Origin: Trichaptum fuscoviolaceum
Taxonomy: Eukaryota > Basidiomycota > Agaricomycetes > Hymenochaetales > Trichaptaceae
NCBI GenBank assembly: GCA_910574455.1
Contig: CAJSYZ010000002.1
Span: forward strand, 2,257,671 to 2,321,670
DNA length: 64,000 nt
Reading direction: 5' to 3'
In this document: in pieces, positions 1 to 10,249 of the stretch
Layout of the letters: every line of letters begins with the position of its first letter
How positions within the stretch are numbered: the stretch's first letter is position 1
Translations under genes and position numbers: made by a program
Notes under the pieces: model-generated
What the model was told of the DNA's origin: nothing
Databases searched by the model: none
Seen by the model: the letters and a program-made list of their open reading frames with translations, nothing else

Positions 1-3000
1 ATAAGCTCTTGTTCAGTTCATCGGTTGTAGCTCATCCTAACCTGGACATGGTACTATCTTAGTGGCGGACAGAAAGTGAGCTTTGTTAACATTCCATGAA
101 ACAACGTGGTCTCATACTATCGACAGGCTCGCATAACACTTGCACGGGCTGTGTACTCACGCGCAGAGATAATTCTACTAGATGATGTTCTTGCTGCTCT
201 GGATGTCCACACTGCAAAGCACATAGTTGACGAATGTTTCAAAGGCGACCTCATCCGTGGACGAACAGTACTCCTGGTGGTGTGTGTTCTGATTTTAATC
301 AGTACCCCTTTACTTAGCAGTCGACAGACGCACAACGTTGCGATGACAAGTCCGATCGCACATTTCGTATTGTCATTGACTAACGATGGACGGGTCTCCA
401 GCCAAGGAACAGTTGCCGAGATCATGTTAGTCGACAAGGAGATGCAAAAAGAGGTTGCGAAGTCCCAAGCAGCCATCGTGAAGGAGGAAGAAAGAGTGGA
501 CGCTCAGACCGAAGAAACGCCGCAGAAGAAAGCCGACGGCAAACTTGTTCTCGCGGAAGAAGTTGCAGAAGGTCATGTCAGCTGGACTGCTCGTATGTGT
601 AATCAATTCTTTGAAGGGCTATCACTGAAGTGGATTTAGTCAAGCTATACCTTTCCAATCTGGGTGGCCCTCTTTTTTGGTTCATTTTCTTGGGCGGAGT
701 CACCTTCACCGATTTCACTTTGGTCATCCAAACATGGTTCCTCGGTTTCTGGGCTGCTCAGTATCAAGACCACGATCCTTCAGATGTTTATGTTCCATAG
801 TGAGTCATCAGTATATAATATCCCAAGCCCATCGTGCTCACCGCTATCCAGCTTCTTAACCGGCCTTTCACTGATCTTGATTGCGGGAGTATCCGTGTAC
901 TTCCTTGCCTACCTAAACTATGTGCTGGGATGTATCAAAGCGTCTCGTCACATCCATAAGCGACTGGTAGAGGCTATCACCGGATCCACTCTTAGGTAAA
1001 GCCGACACAATTTTCAGCCTATTCACGTCTAAATTCACCATCAACTCGCTAGGTGGCTTGATTCAACTCCGACAGGTCGCATCATTGCTAGGTGTACGCA
1101 GGATATCCGAGCAGGTGAGCCCAGTTAACAATCAAATGACACCAGTATTCTAATCAACTTCGAAGTGGATGGTCCTGTCGCTCAAAACTTGGGCTCGTTC
1201 CTCGAGTTATCCATCACGTTCTTCATGCGACTGGCAGCCGTAGTGTATATGTCACCCATATTTGTTTTCCCCGGTATCCTTGTCGGTACCCTCGGAGGAT
1301 GGTGTGGGCAAGTGTACATGAAGGCACAGCTTAGCGTTAAGAGAGAGATGAGTAACGCCAAATCCCCTGTATTAAGCCACTTCGGAGCAGCTATCGCTGG
1401 TTTAGGTAGGCTTCCTGATCACCCTACTCAGTTGGATGTGCTGAAGAGGTCGATCTAGTATCAATTAGGGCATACAACGCTCAGAATTCCTTCAAGCTTG
1501 AATCATTAGAACGTATAAATCGATACACACGTTCAGCAAGGACATTTTATAACTTAAATCGGTAAGTGTCCGATGGAGTGGAAGGTCGAAGAAGCTCACA
1601 TGTATTTGATAGATGGGTATGCATTCGTATCGACGTTCTCGGTGGCCTTTTCGCGTCTGGTCTCGCAGCTTACCTCGTATATGGCCGACCGTTGAGCACG
1701 TCAAGCAATACTGGGTTTTCTTTAAATATGGCTGGTCCGATAGCATCTTTCTCTTCATCGTTTCAGCCCTCTGAAGCTTTAATCGCGATCATTAGTCACC
1801 TTTAGCTCTTGCATTCTATGGTGGATCAGAATATTCAACGACTTCGAAGTTAGCGGTGCGTAATAGTCTTGCAAGATAACAAACATTTTATACCGACGTC
1901 TACATATTCTCGATGATTATCTAGGCAATAGGTACGTTTCCCAGTGATATATGTTTCAAAGTCCATATCTGAAAATGTGGGTTAGTCTCGAAAGAATTCA
2001 AGGCTACATCGACATCGAGCAAGAGCCTAAGCCATCAGCCGATGGTGTTCCACCTGCCCATTGGCCCTCAAGTGGTCACATCCATGCTGAAAACTTATGC
2101 GCCAAGTATTCACCAGTAAGTACGTTAGAAAATGAGTACTGGATCGACTTTGACACCACGTAATAGACCGGTCCGAGAGTTCTTCACGATATCTGCTTCG
2201 ACATCAAATCGGGAGAAAGGGTTGGTGTTGGTACGTACACCAAATTAGGATCGAAGCTTTTACAAATAGGACTAATTACCACCATTTAGTTGGGAGGACG
2301 GGCAGTGGAAAGGTTCGTAAATCAGTACACTTTAAGAATGCGGGTGACTGACTGGTGTACAGAGCTCACTCACGCTTGCTCTACTCCGGTGCATTCTCAC
2401 CGAGGGCACTGTGTACTATGATGGAATAGCCACCGATAGGATTAACCTCGACATCCTACGTCGCAACATCACAATCATACCTCAAGTTGTATGTAACAAT
2501 ATGAAGTTTTGTTAGTGAATAATCTGACGATAGGTTAGCCGGAATTATTGAGCGGAACGCTACGCCGCAATCTGGATCCTTTTGATGAACACGATGATGC
2601 AACCTTGAATGCTGCATTGCGTTCTGCAGGCCTTTTCAATCTTCAAAAAGATGATGAGGAGGGAAGAATAACTCTGGATAGCCAGATTGCTGCAGGTGGC
2701 TCCAACCTTTCCGTTGGGCAGCGTCAGATCCTGGCACTCGCTCGTGCCATTGTCCGGGGGAGTAAATTGCTCATATTGGATGAAGGTAAATTCCCATCTC
2801 TGTTATTGAGGAACGCATTTTGACATACTATCCACAGCAACATCTGCTATTGGTACTTGGTTAAGCCGGGTTCAATTATTCAAATTCTGACCTTTGCTTT
2901 TTGTCGCAGACTATGAGACTGACACAATCATCCAAGAATCTTTACGGAGTGAGTTGAGCGGAGATATAACATTGATTACAGTTGCGCACAGGCTACAGAC

Positions 3001-3273
3001 AATCATGGATTCTGATAAAATTGTACGTAAGATCAACCCCGACTTTTTATCAGGCTGACGATGTCTATTAGATGGTACTCGACGCTGGTAGATTGGTGAG
3101 TATGAGTAGGGAAACCTCTATCACGTACCTGTTTCTTATTTCATTTTCAGGTTGAGTTTGATTCGCCTCAAAACCTCCTGAAAAAGGAAAGAAGTATGCT
3201 AAAGGCCCTGGTAGACGAGAGTGGGGACAGAGAAAAGCTGTATGAGATGGCGGCAGCAGCTAATAAGCAATAG
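1..3273 (+). CDS. ABCC-family (MRP-type) ABC transporter, C-terminal half; 5' end outside window
   Basis: ATP-driven exporter of the MRP/ABCC type, expected in the plasma or vacuolar membrane. The window opens in an intron (branch site near 37-41, acceptor AG at 61-62). The NBD1 signature LSGGQK lies at 58-75; intron 76-126 follows and the reading resumes [11 protein letters not shown]1 Walker B reads [12 protein letters not shown] (169-204), with Asp in place of the catalytic Glu, as is usual in ABCC half-site 1. The second membrane domain runs from about 640 to 1925. NBD2 has Walker A GRTGSGKS (about 2289, split by an intron), signature LSVGQRQ (about 2706) and Walker B LLILDEATS with the Glu intact. 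The stop TAG is at 3271-3273. At least a dozen introns of 45-70 nt interrupt the gene. Several joins looked broken at first, but each is resolved by a canonical intron (for example 280-327, 594-639, 1731-1795), so the gene appears intact. Substrate cannot be inferred. Confidence 0.93.
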
Positions 3274-3838
3274 AATTTGTGTAGCAAATAGTGTCATTGC
3301 ATTTGATTGATTTGGACGATCGTAGAATATATTTATTCAGTTATCGAGTGATGTGCGTCTATTTATCCCGCACCGGCAGCACTAGCAAGCACTACGAAAG
3401 GACCCAAGCACAATTTCCCTATCCGAGACAACATAGACTCGTGGCACCCCAGGCTCAGACAAATCCCTGACGAAGTGTAGTCCCTTAATCGCATTTGCTA
3501 GAACAACGTCGGTATTTCGATCCAGTGGCACGCAATATGAAAGTAGTCATTTATATACGCAGAGGGCATCCGATAGAGGAGGTTCAACAACAGAAAATAT
3601 CACATGGTCGACCAGGTGATAGTCGATGGTCAGAGTAAGACATGTTTAAAGTATGTGGAAATAAGTAGGAAGGCTGGATAACGCGGATTTTAGACAGAAG
3701 CCAGTCCGGGAAAGAGTAACATTAAAGATGCAAGTATAAACAAGACGCGAAGTTATTCAGGGTTGCCAAGGATGAGCTAACAGCCCTTAGATAGTCGGAA
3801 CTAATCCATAAAACACGATACACGCGTCTTTTGCAGTT
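3274..3838. other. Intergenic region between convergent 3' ends
   Basis: 565 bp between the stop of the ABCC transporter and the stop of the opposite-strand RRM gene. I see no coding signal, repeat or RNA gene; it presumably holds both 3' UTRs. Confidence 0.6.
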
Positions 3839-5761
3839 TTATGCTCGTCTTGAATAGCCTGGGTCGGGGACATCACGAGGAGGGTAGTTCCTATCCCTAG
3901 GACCTCCCCCAGCGCGGGACGGTGGTCCTGAAGACCCAGGAGTATAGCCATTGCCTGAGTATGCGCCAGCTGGGCTCCCATACGTTGTTGGGGGATAAGG
4001 TGCTGCATCAGGAACACGATCATTAGCGTATCCAGCTGGTCGGTAAGCAGCACCAGCAGATCTAGGAGGGGGACTTTGAGAGCGACGCCTGTGAAGTAGA
4101 AGGTCAGCGCATGAGTTTTCCTTCGTAAAACAGCATACCTATAGCGGTTTGCAGGCGGCTCAGCAGCACCATTGCGCGGCGGATACTCCCCGTACCTTCC
4201 AGGCGGAGGCAATGGAGGAGTGGTAGGCCGCCCGCGATATTCTGATGGAGTGTAGTCCCTGGTAGCCTCGGTCAGCCGCAATGTCGGTGTACTATTTTAG
4301 CGTTAATTACCTAGGAGGTACTCTATCATCAAAATCACGAGGGCGGGCTACAGCAGGTGGAGGTCCAGAAGGCGTTCGGGGGCGACCGACTGGTGGATAT
4401 GGAGGAAATCTCTCAGGAGGTGGGACTGCTCGCCTATCAGTCGTTCTATCTAAATCGCGTGGAGGGCCATCATAAGAGCGAGGAGGATAGCCTGGAGGTC
4501 CATCTGGAGGATAATAGCCTCGAGGGGGAGGGACAGGAGCTGCACCTCTCATTCTGTAATCGTCATAGTCTCTCGAAGGACGAGGAGCACCGGGGTATTC
4601 ACGATAATCTCTTGGCGGAGAGACAGGCCTTCTATAGTCACGAGGGGGAGGCGGAGGCGGCGGATAGTCATAGCCATAGCGAGCATCTCTAACCGGAGGG
4701 TAGCGTCCATAATCATCTCTATATGGAGGGTAGTCCCTTGAAGGGGGCGGTGGGTATTCTCGTGCAGAATCTTGGTAACCTCCGTGCCCAGATCTGCGAC
4801 TAAATGGATCGAATCAATAATCAATGACTGGTGAAAAATGAAAGAGACAAATATCACCTTGGAGCCGCTTGATTAGGACATTCCCTGATAAACCACAAAA
4901 AGGTCAACAATCTGAAGGGTTAGCAAAAAAGAAAAGAAGTCAACTAACCTTGCCCAGTGACCCATCTGCCCGCACTTAAAGCAGGCGCCAGGATCACCAG
5001 TATACTTGGCTGTCCGCCCCCCACCATGGGAGAGTTCCACGCGGATTTTGTTTCCCATGAAGAAGCCTTCATGATACTTAGCAACACTTTCTTCAGCAGC
5101 TTCCTTGCTATCGAATTCCTTCATGAGAATGTTAGTAAGTGGATTGATATGTAAGAAAGTACACTTACAACGAAGCCATAACCAAGCCTTTGCGAAAAAG
5201 AGATAACATATCAGTATTTATCTCCATCCCATAGGCAAGTCACCAACATACTTTAGTTCAATATTGACAATGTTCCCAATTTTTCCGAAGCAATTGCGTA
5301 AGTCCTCTTGACGCGTGTGTTCAGGCAGACCACCAATGTAGACTTTGTTAGGCTATATGGAAGTAGGTAAACACATTGTTCCAGAACAGAGGCGACAGTC
5401 AAGTGGAGTCAATTGGATCAATCCATGAAATGAGGTCAAGCGATAAGCATTGCACAGAGGCAAAACAAGCCGACCAGAGAAATCGCGGGAGTGGAGACAA
5501 GCAGTACAAGCAAGACGGGAAGCTAGGCACCTTTACTTGTTTTTCTCTGAAAGATTTCCCCGCAGAGTCTTCAGAGCGATAGTCGTCAGCAGACTCCGGC
5601 GGTTGCAGAGGCTCTCCGCCGTTGAGAGGAAGGCCATTCGATGGTTCACGGTCCCCGTCACCAACGGCGCCTAGATGTTCGGGAATCCGATCGTCAGCAG
5701 GTAGCCATTTGTCTTGCGGGGGAAGTGTTGAATGATCTGCTGTTGTCGGTGAAGCCTCCAT
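3839..5761 (-). CDS. RRM plus CCHC zinc-knuckle RNA-binding protein with Pro/Arg/Tyr-rich tail (SR-like splicing factor)
   Basis: Start ATG at 5761-5759 (MEASPTTADHST); stop TAA at 3841-3839. The order is an acidic N-terminal leader of about 75 residues, one RRM, one zinc knuckle and a long low-complexity tail. RNP2 reads KVYIGGLP and RNP1 reads LGYGFVEF, the latter made by joining exons on either side of the intron near 5115-5165. The knuckle reads CFKCGQMGHWAREC, a canonical CX2CX4HX4C, also assembled across an intron near 4950. The tail is rich in RDY, YPPP and PPR repeats and ends in GYSRRA. This RRM-knuckle-R-rich order is that of SRSF7 and plant RSZ splicing factors. A role in pre-mRNA splicing or mRNA export is inferred from that. 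The tail is PPR/RDY-rich rather than RS-dipeptide rich, so classical SR function is uncertain. Confidence 0.85.
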
Positions 5762-6181
5762 AATTACAGAGAGCACCTCCCACAGCGATACAAGACGACG
5801 AGAGTCAGGAGAATGTCGAGGTGGATGTGGTTCAAGAAGACAAATATATCAGCCACGGAAAACAAATTTGCAACGAGAAATTTCAAAGTCCGACATTCGG
5901 TTGAAACGTAAGCAACCCCTTTCTCACGGGCATTTCACCCGAGAATACAACCTAAAACGCTTGAAAGAGAAAGCACACATAGGTCACTCAAGCAAGTTAT
6001 ATATAATGTCCATCCTAAAAAACAATCAGGGAGTAAAGACAGATAATGAAGTTTGGATATAGTGTTGGAGTAGGGTAACTATCTGTTAATATCCATAGGT
6101 CCGTAAGTAAGTAACATATGTGAGTGCAAGAAAATCGCCAGGCGAGAATGGCAATGGTCCAAAGAGTAACTTTCGAAACAA
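5762..6181. other. Intergenic region (promoter of RRM gene, 3' side of GH72 gene)
   Basis: 420 bp between two minus-strand genes. Nothing coding is supported; it contains A/T-rich runs near 5990-6060. Confidence 0.5.
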
Positions 6182-8097
6182 TTATGCAAGAGTCATGAAC
6201 CCAGTACCAACCATCAAGAGGAACATGAAACTCATGCCCAGGACGCCAGAAGCGCTGTCTGCGAGTAAGGAGTTGTGGCCCATAGCGCCACTCTTCGACG
6301 AGGGTGTCGAGGATCCGCTACTGCCGTTGCTTCCACCGGTTGAAGTGCCACCACCGGAACCACCAGATGCCGGAGTAGTAGGCGTGAATGTCGCAGCGGT
6401 GTTTGCGAGGCAAGCACTGACAGCGTCATTCAAGGCGTTCGTGTCGCTAGGGGCCTTCGTGTTGATAGTCGCATTCCCTGCGAAGCTGCAGGACTGCGCA
6501 TTCCTGTTCGTAGCTTCATAGAACTCAGTCATAACAAACGAAAGTTTGGAAGCTGGGTCGCAGAACGCGAGGCGGCCGTAAACACCGGTGGAACCGCTTC
6601 CCGCAATGTCATTGCAGGAGAGACCTTGCTGGCCCAAGAGACCGCAACCTTCGTCGAGCAGTTCACCGACAATAGCTGTTGTATTATCAGTCTGTGGCGT
6701 AAATTGACAGCTGAGCGTATTGACGACGCAAGCACATGCAGTATCATTTGGTGTCGGAGGGAGAGTTGTAGATGCCAGGAAGGACGAGTTAGCTGCAGGG
6801 CATGCTGGGAAAGTAGACTGGCCCGCGAGGTCTTGAGTTGGGGAGTTCGGCCCAGACGCTTGCGAGTATTGCGTAACGAGACGAGTGTAATCGTCGCTCA
6901 CTGTAACGGTATTGCCGCTGACTGTCACCATTCCAAATTCTCCCTGGCTAGATGTGGCGGGGAAATAGGAGAATGCAATTCCGCCAGACCACACAGGCGA
7001 CATTTGGTCCGAGAAGAGAGCCTGTACTTCTGTCCAAAGGCGTGGAGGGGAGGTGATGCAACCAAACTCGCTGAAGTATGCCGCAACGTTGTAGCCAGCA
7101 AAGTTGGCTTCGATGTTAGCATATGCGCTTGCGAAGTTGTCATCACCACACCATTCACTGATCATATGTATTAGGACGCAAGAAAAGTGAGTTGTAAAGT
7201 TATCCTTACTAGTTGTTCAACCCGAAGAGGTCAAGGGAATCGGCATCCGAATCGCACGATAGGTAGTTCGCCAGAGGATCAAGCCACGTTCTGTCTCCAT
7301 CAATGGCTGCATACCCAACCAAAATGTTACTCAATCCCTTAGAGCGCCTAAAGAGATTAAGCGAGTAGAAGATGAGGTTAAGGTCCGAAGAAGATAGGTG
7401 CGATAACGTGGTGCTTACAAGTATGCCTTGACATCCCGGGCTGCGGCTTTGATATAGGGTGCAATGTCTGTTTCGTTCGCCGCAGAGACGACCTCATTCC
7501 CAACATTGTAGGCCAACACGTTGTCGTACTTTGAAAACGCATCAATAGTAGAAATATACAGGTCAAGGAGATTCGTCGACCATGAAGGCGAAGTACGGTC
7601 AATGGAGCCGTTAACCGGAAGCGAAAGGTCGATACTACAGAACTTTGAGACATACGTTGCATTGATAGTGGTTAGAAACGTACATGGTATAGATGCCAGC
7701 ATTGCTAAGAGCCTGCATGCATGAATCATGGTTGAGGGAAGAGTTGACGCTGTAAACTCGGATAGTGTTGACGGTCAAATTTTGTAGGAAGGGTAAGTCC
7801 CGAGAGCAACCGGATGCATCGGCGAGCGGATCAGTGAAGGTAGTCGGCTCGAGGAAGGGAGCATTGGGATCATTCGCAATGGCACCTGTGGTCGTCCGTA
7901 AAGTTAGCAGCTCTCCCAGTGCTGAGAAGGAATGTTTAGCGCTTCATACCTGCTCCTTGGTATGCAATGCCTTTGATGTAGAACCTATTTGAATCTTGAG
8001 TATAAAGATATCTTCCAGTCCTGGTGACGTTCTGGATAGCAGCAGCGGAGTTGACGAGGAGGGAGGTCACCAAAACGGCGAACGTTGCGAGGCGCAT
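6182..8097 (-). CDS. GPI-anchored GH72 1,3-beta-glucanosyltransferase with X8/CBM43 domain (Gas/Gel family)
   Basis: Elongates and remodels beta-1,3-glucan at the outer face of the plasma membrane. ATG is at 8097-8095, opening a signal peptide ([20 protein letters not shown]); stop TAA at 6184-6182. After the signal peptide come the GH72 motifs [10 protein letters not shown] and [11 protein letters not shown], then the acid/base Glu in YNVGNEVV (about 7490) and the nucleophile Glu in AAYFSEFGC (about 7065). A cysteine-rich X8 module follows ([30 protein letters not shown]). Next is a Ser/Gly/Thr linker, a likely omega region (KSGAMGHNS), and a hydrophobic GPI-signal tail ending GTGFMTLA. The architecture is that of the GH72-plus-X8 subgroup (Gas1/Gas2, Gel4); which paralogue this is cannot be told here. 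Several short introns lie in the 5' half. A pyrimidine-rich leader lies just upstream. Confidence 0.95.
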
Positions 8098-8607
8098 AGT
8101 TTTAAGGCCCCCGGAGGATGCTGCGGATTAGAAGTTTGCAATTAAGTCAAGAAGGTCAGTTTATCGAAGAGTAGACTGCTTAAAAGTGAGAGAGGAAGAG
8201 GAAGGAAAGGAAGAAAACTGTAGGACGCGCAGAAGGTGGACGTCGGGATGAAAGTCGTGAAGGCTGTCGTCGCTGTCGTTGATGTCCCAAGGTCCGCCAA
8301 GGAACGGCTTAAAGTGCCCTGGCCTGGGACACTCGGCCGTCCCAATTTGGCATGTCTTTCGACCTCAGGCTGGAAAACGTGGAAAAACGTGGGCGTGGGA
8401 AGTTGTACTTCGTTCAAATTTGGGATCTGCCTCGTGCCAAAGTCGCGTGCCGCGTTGCAGCAAGCTTGCCTGCTGCTGGCTAGCTCTGCCTTCAACATTT
8501 CGCAACACAGCCTGCATCGTGCAGCACACACGACCTTTATCCCCATCCGTTACTTAAAGGTTACGACCCATAGCATCCTGACGACGCCCTGATCTCGAAG
8601 ACCCGCC
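8098..8607. promoter_or_regulatory. Bidirectional promoter region, GH72 gene / claudin-like gene
   Basis: 510 bp separating two divergent starts (8097 on minus, 8608 on plus). The minus strand has a CT-rich tract at about 8185-8222 (purine-rich on plus), a common feature close to transcription starts of well-expressed fungal genes. Short open frames on both strands here show no recognisable protein. No clear TATA box was found. Confidence 0.5.
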
Positions 8608-9784
8608 ATGCGAGGAGAAATATGCATCGGAACAGCTACATTTTTGTCGTAAGCTCAAAGTAGCAGCTCTACTTAGCAATCCAGCTCAAACCTATGTCCC
8701 TTGAAGCCTTGTTTCGGTCATACTTCTCATATTCGGCCATGTAAGTATGTACGTTCTCTGCACTGCTCGGTATCTTCAACGCTTTCTTCAGGTGGGCCAG
8801 ATTAACACTTCAACTGTCCCTAGGGGCATCTCAATGGTTAGTAAAACTTCACAGACCCTTCGGACAGAGTGTGCTGAAGTGTCCCATATAGATGAAAGTC
8901 AACTTCACGGGCTATGCGTGAGTCCTCTTTCATGCCTAAGCTAGTATCCATTTTGAGCATACATGCAGAGCGGCGCTGCAAACAGCAATCGGTGACCCGG
9001 TTCAAGGTCTATACGCTACAAATGCGTCAACATCCATGGGCACTCATTCCGGGCTGCGCCCGTTTTACAACTTCGGCCTTTACTCGTATTGCTCTTATAT
9101 CGACTCTACGCAAGGGCAATGTTCGAACACAAGTGTAGCATTCCAATTGGAGCCGTACAGTGTTGCATTGGCAGACATGCCTACCAACTACTCGGGCCTG
9201 ACTCAAGGTTTCGTCCCCGGAGACCTGACATTCACGAACTCGCACTATCTGTCAGAGTTCTCAAGAGCCGCGTACTACCTTCTGCTCATGGGAACCATAT
9301 GTGCTGCTTTGGCCACACTGCTGTGAGCTATCATGCTTGAACTCCACGGATACATTTGCTAACTTCAGGTCCATCCATTAGAGGAATTCCCAAACGGACG
9401 TACACCTACCTTCTATCCACATTGTTTGCGATATTTGGGACCGGCCTGCTGTTCATTGGGGTTGTGATCTGGACTGTGATCATTAACAAAGCGGAGAGCA
9501 TCAATCAAGCGAAGGTATTGTGAATGTCTCGTCAGGTTGACCTCGTAAGCTGAAAGGCATAATCAATAGATCATACCGACCGGGTCGCAAACCGGAGTAG
9601 CAACAATACCGTTAGGGATCTTCGTTCACGTTGGAGCCGGTCTATGGCTCTTCTGGGCTGCGTTCGTTTGTCTTCTATTATCAATCCTCCCTTACACCGT
9701 CAGGTCAGTCATTCGCCCATTCGTCAACTTCATTGACTAAATACAGCCTCTTTCTCCAGTTGTTGCACGTACCGGGGTGGTTAA
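8608..9784 (+). CDS. Sur7/claudin-like four-transmembrane plasma membrane protein
   Basis: ATG at 8608. Exon 1 (8608-8648) splices over intron 8649-8706 to a tiny second exon, giving MRGEICIGTATFLSLVSVI followed by LLIFGHVGQINTSTVPRGIS. So transmembrane segment 1 is assembled from three short exons. The extracellular loop has the motif VGQINTSTVPRGISM, then PFYNFGLYSYCSYIDSTQGQC, with the paired cysteines expected in this claudin-like fold. Transmembrane segments 2-4 follow (YYLLLMGTICAALATLL, TYLLSTLFAIFGTGLLFIG, GIFVHVGAGLWLFWAAFVC). I placed the stop at 9782-9784 after the last intron. Reading through that intron instead would end near 9738 with VRSVIRPFVNFID. The family includes fungal Sur7/PalI-type proteins of cortical membrane domains; the exact role here is inferred only from topology. 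The 3' end is the least certain part. Confidence 0.8.
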
Positions 9785-10249
9785 GGCGCCTGTACCACCT
9801 TTGCTCATCCGATCAATCTAGCCATCTCTCCGATTGCAATGAGTCCAGTGTGCTCAGTCTATCACAATGATTTTAATGATCTGTGAACGACTCAGGATCT
9901 AACGATATTATGGACTCATGAAAATACAGTTGCTGCTTAGCAATGCAACTCAATATCTATTGTACATGTAGCTAGATTGCTTATAGCATTTGTTTCGTAT
10001 CTATCTTATATCATTTAGACATTGATTGACTACTCTCTCATTTGAGTCCGTTCGGTATAGCTCGGAGCGGGGCGCCCGCTGACGCGCACCGTGGCGCGCT
10101 TAACCATGCCAGTGGTTTACCCGTGTTTGGCCTCCTCACTGGATTGACTGTCACTAGGGAGTACGTCCTGACCGTCTGCCTGCAACACACCGCGTTTACC
10201 TTCCAAACCTTCTGCTCATTATCCTGCGACGTTTCGTGTATACCACGAA
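9785..10249. other. Intergenic region upstream of sterol glucosyltransferase
   Basis: 465 bp between two plus-strand genes. It has a short GC-rich block around 10066-10102. Open frames on both strands at about 10040-10400 overlap the start of the next gene and show no family features. Confidence 0.5.

Noticed and set aside
1720..1860. An apparent disruption of the ABC transporter second membrane domain
   Set aside because: Intron 1731-1795 (GTCCGA..CATTAG) gives [17 protein letters not shown], which matches ABCC conservation.
4281..4692. Plus-strand Glu/Gly-rich open frames
   Set aside because: Reverse complement of the Pro/Arg-rich tail of the RRM protein; low-complexity shadow.
6120..7174. 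Plus-strand open frames over the GH72 gene
   Set aside because: Antisense shadows of a gene with clear GH72 and X8 motifs on minus.
8142..8592. Open frames on both strands in the GH72/claudin-like promoter
   Set aside because: Composition is non-coding-like (CT-rich leader) and no domain is seen.
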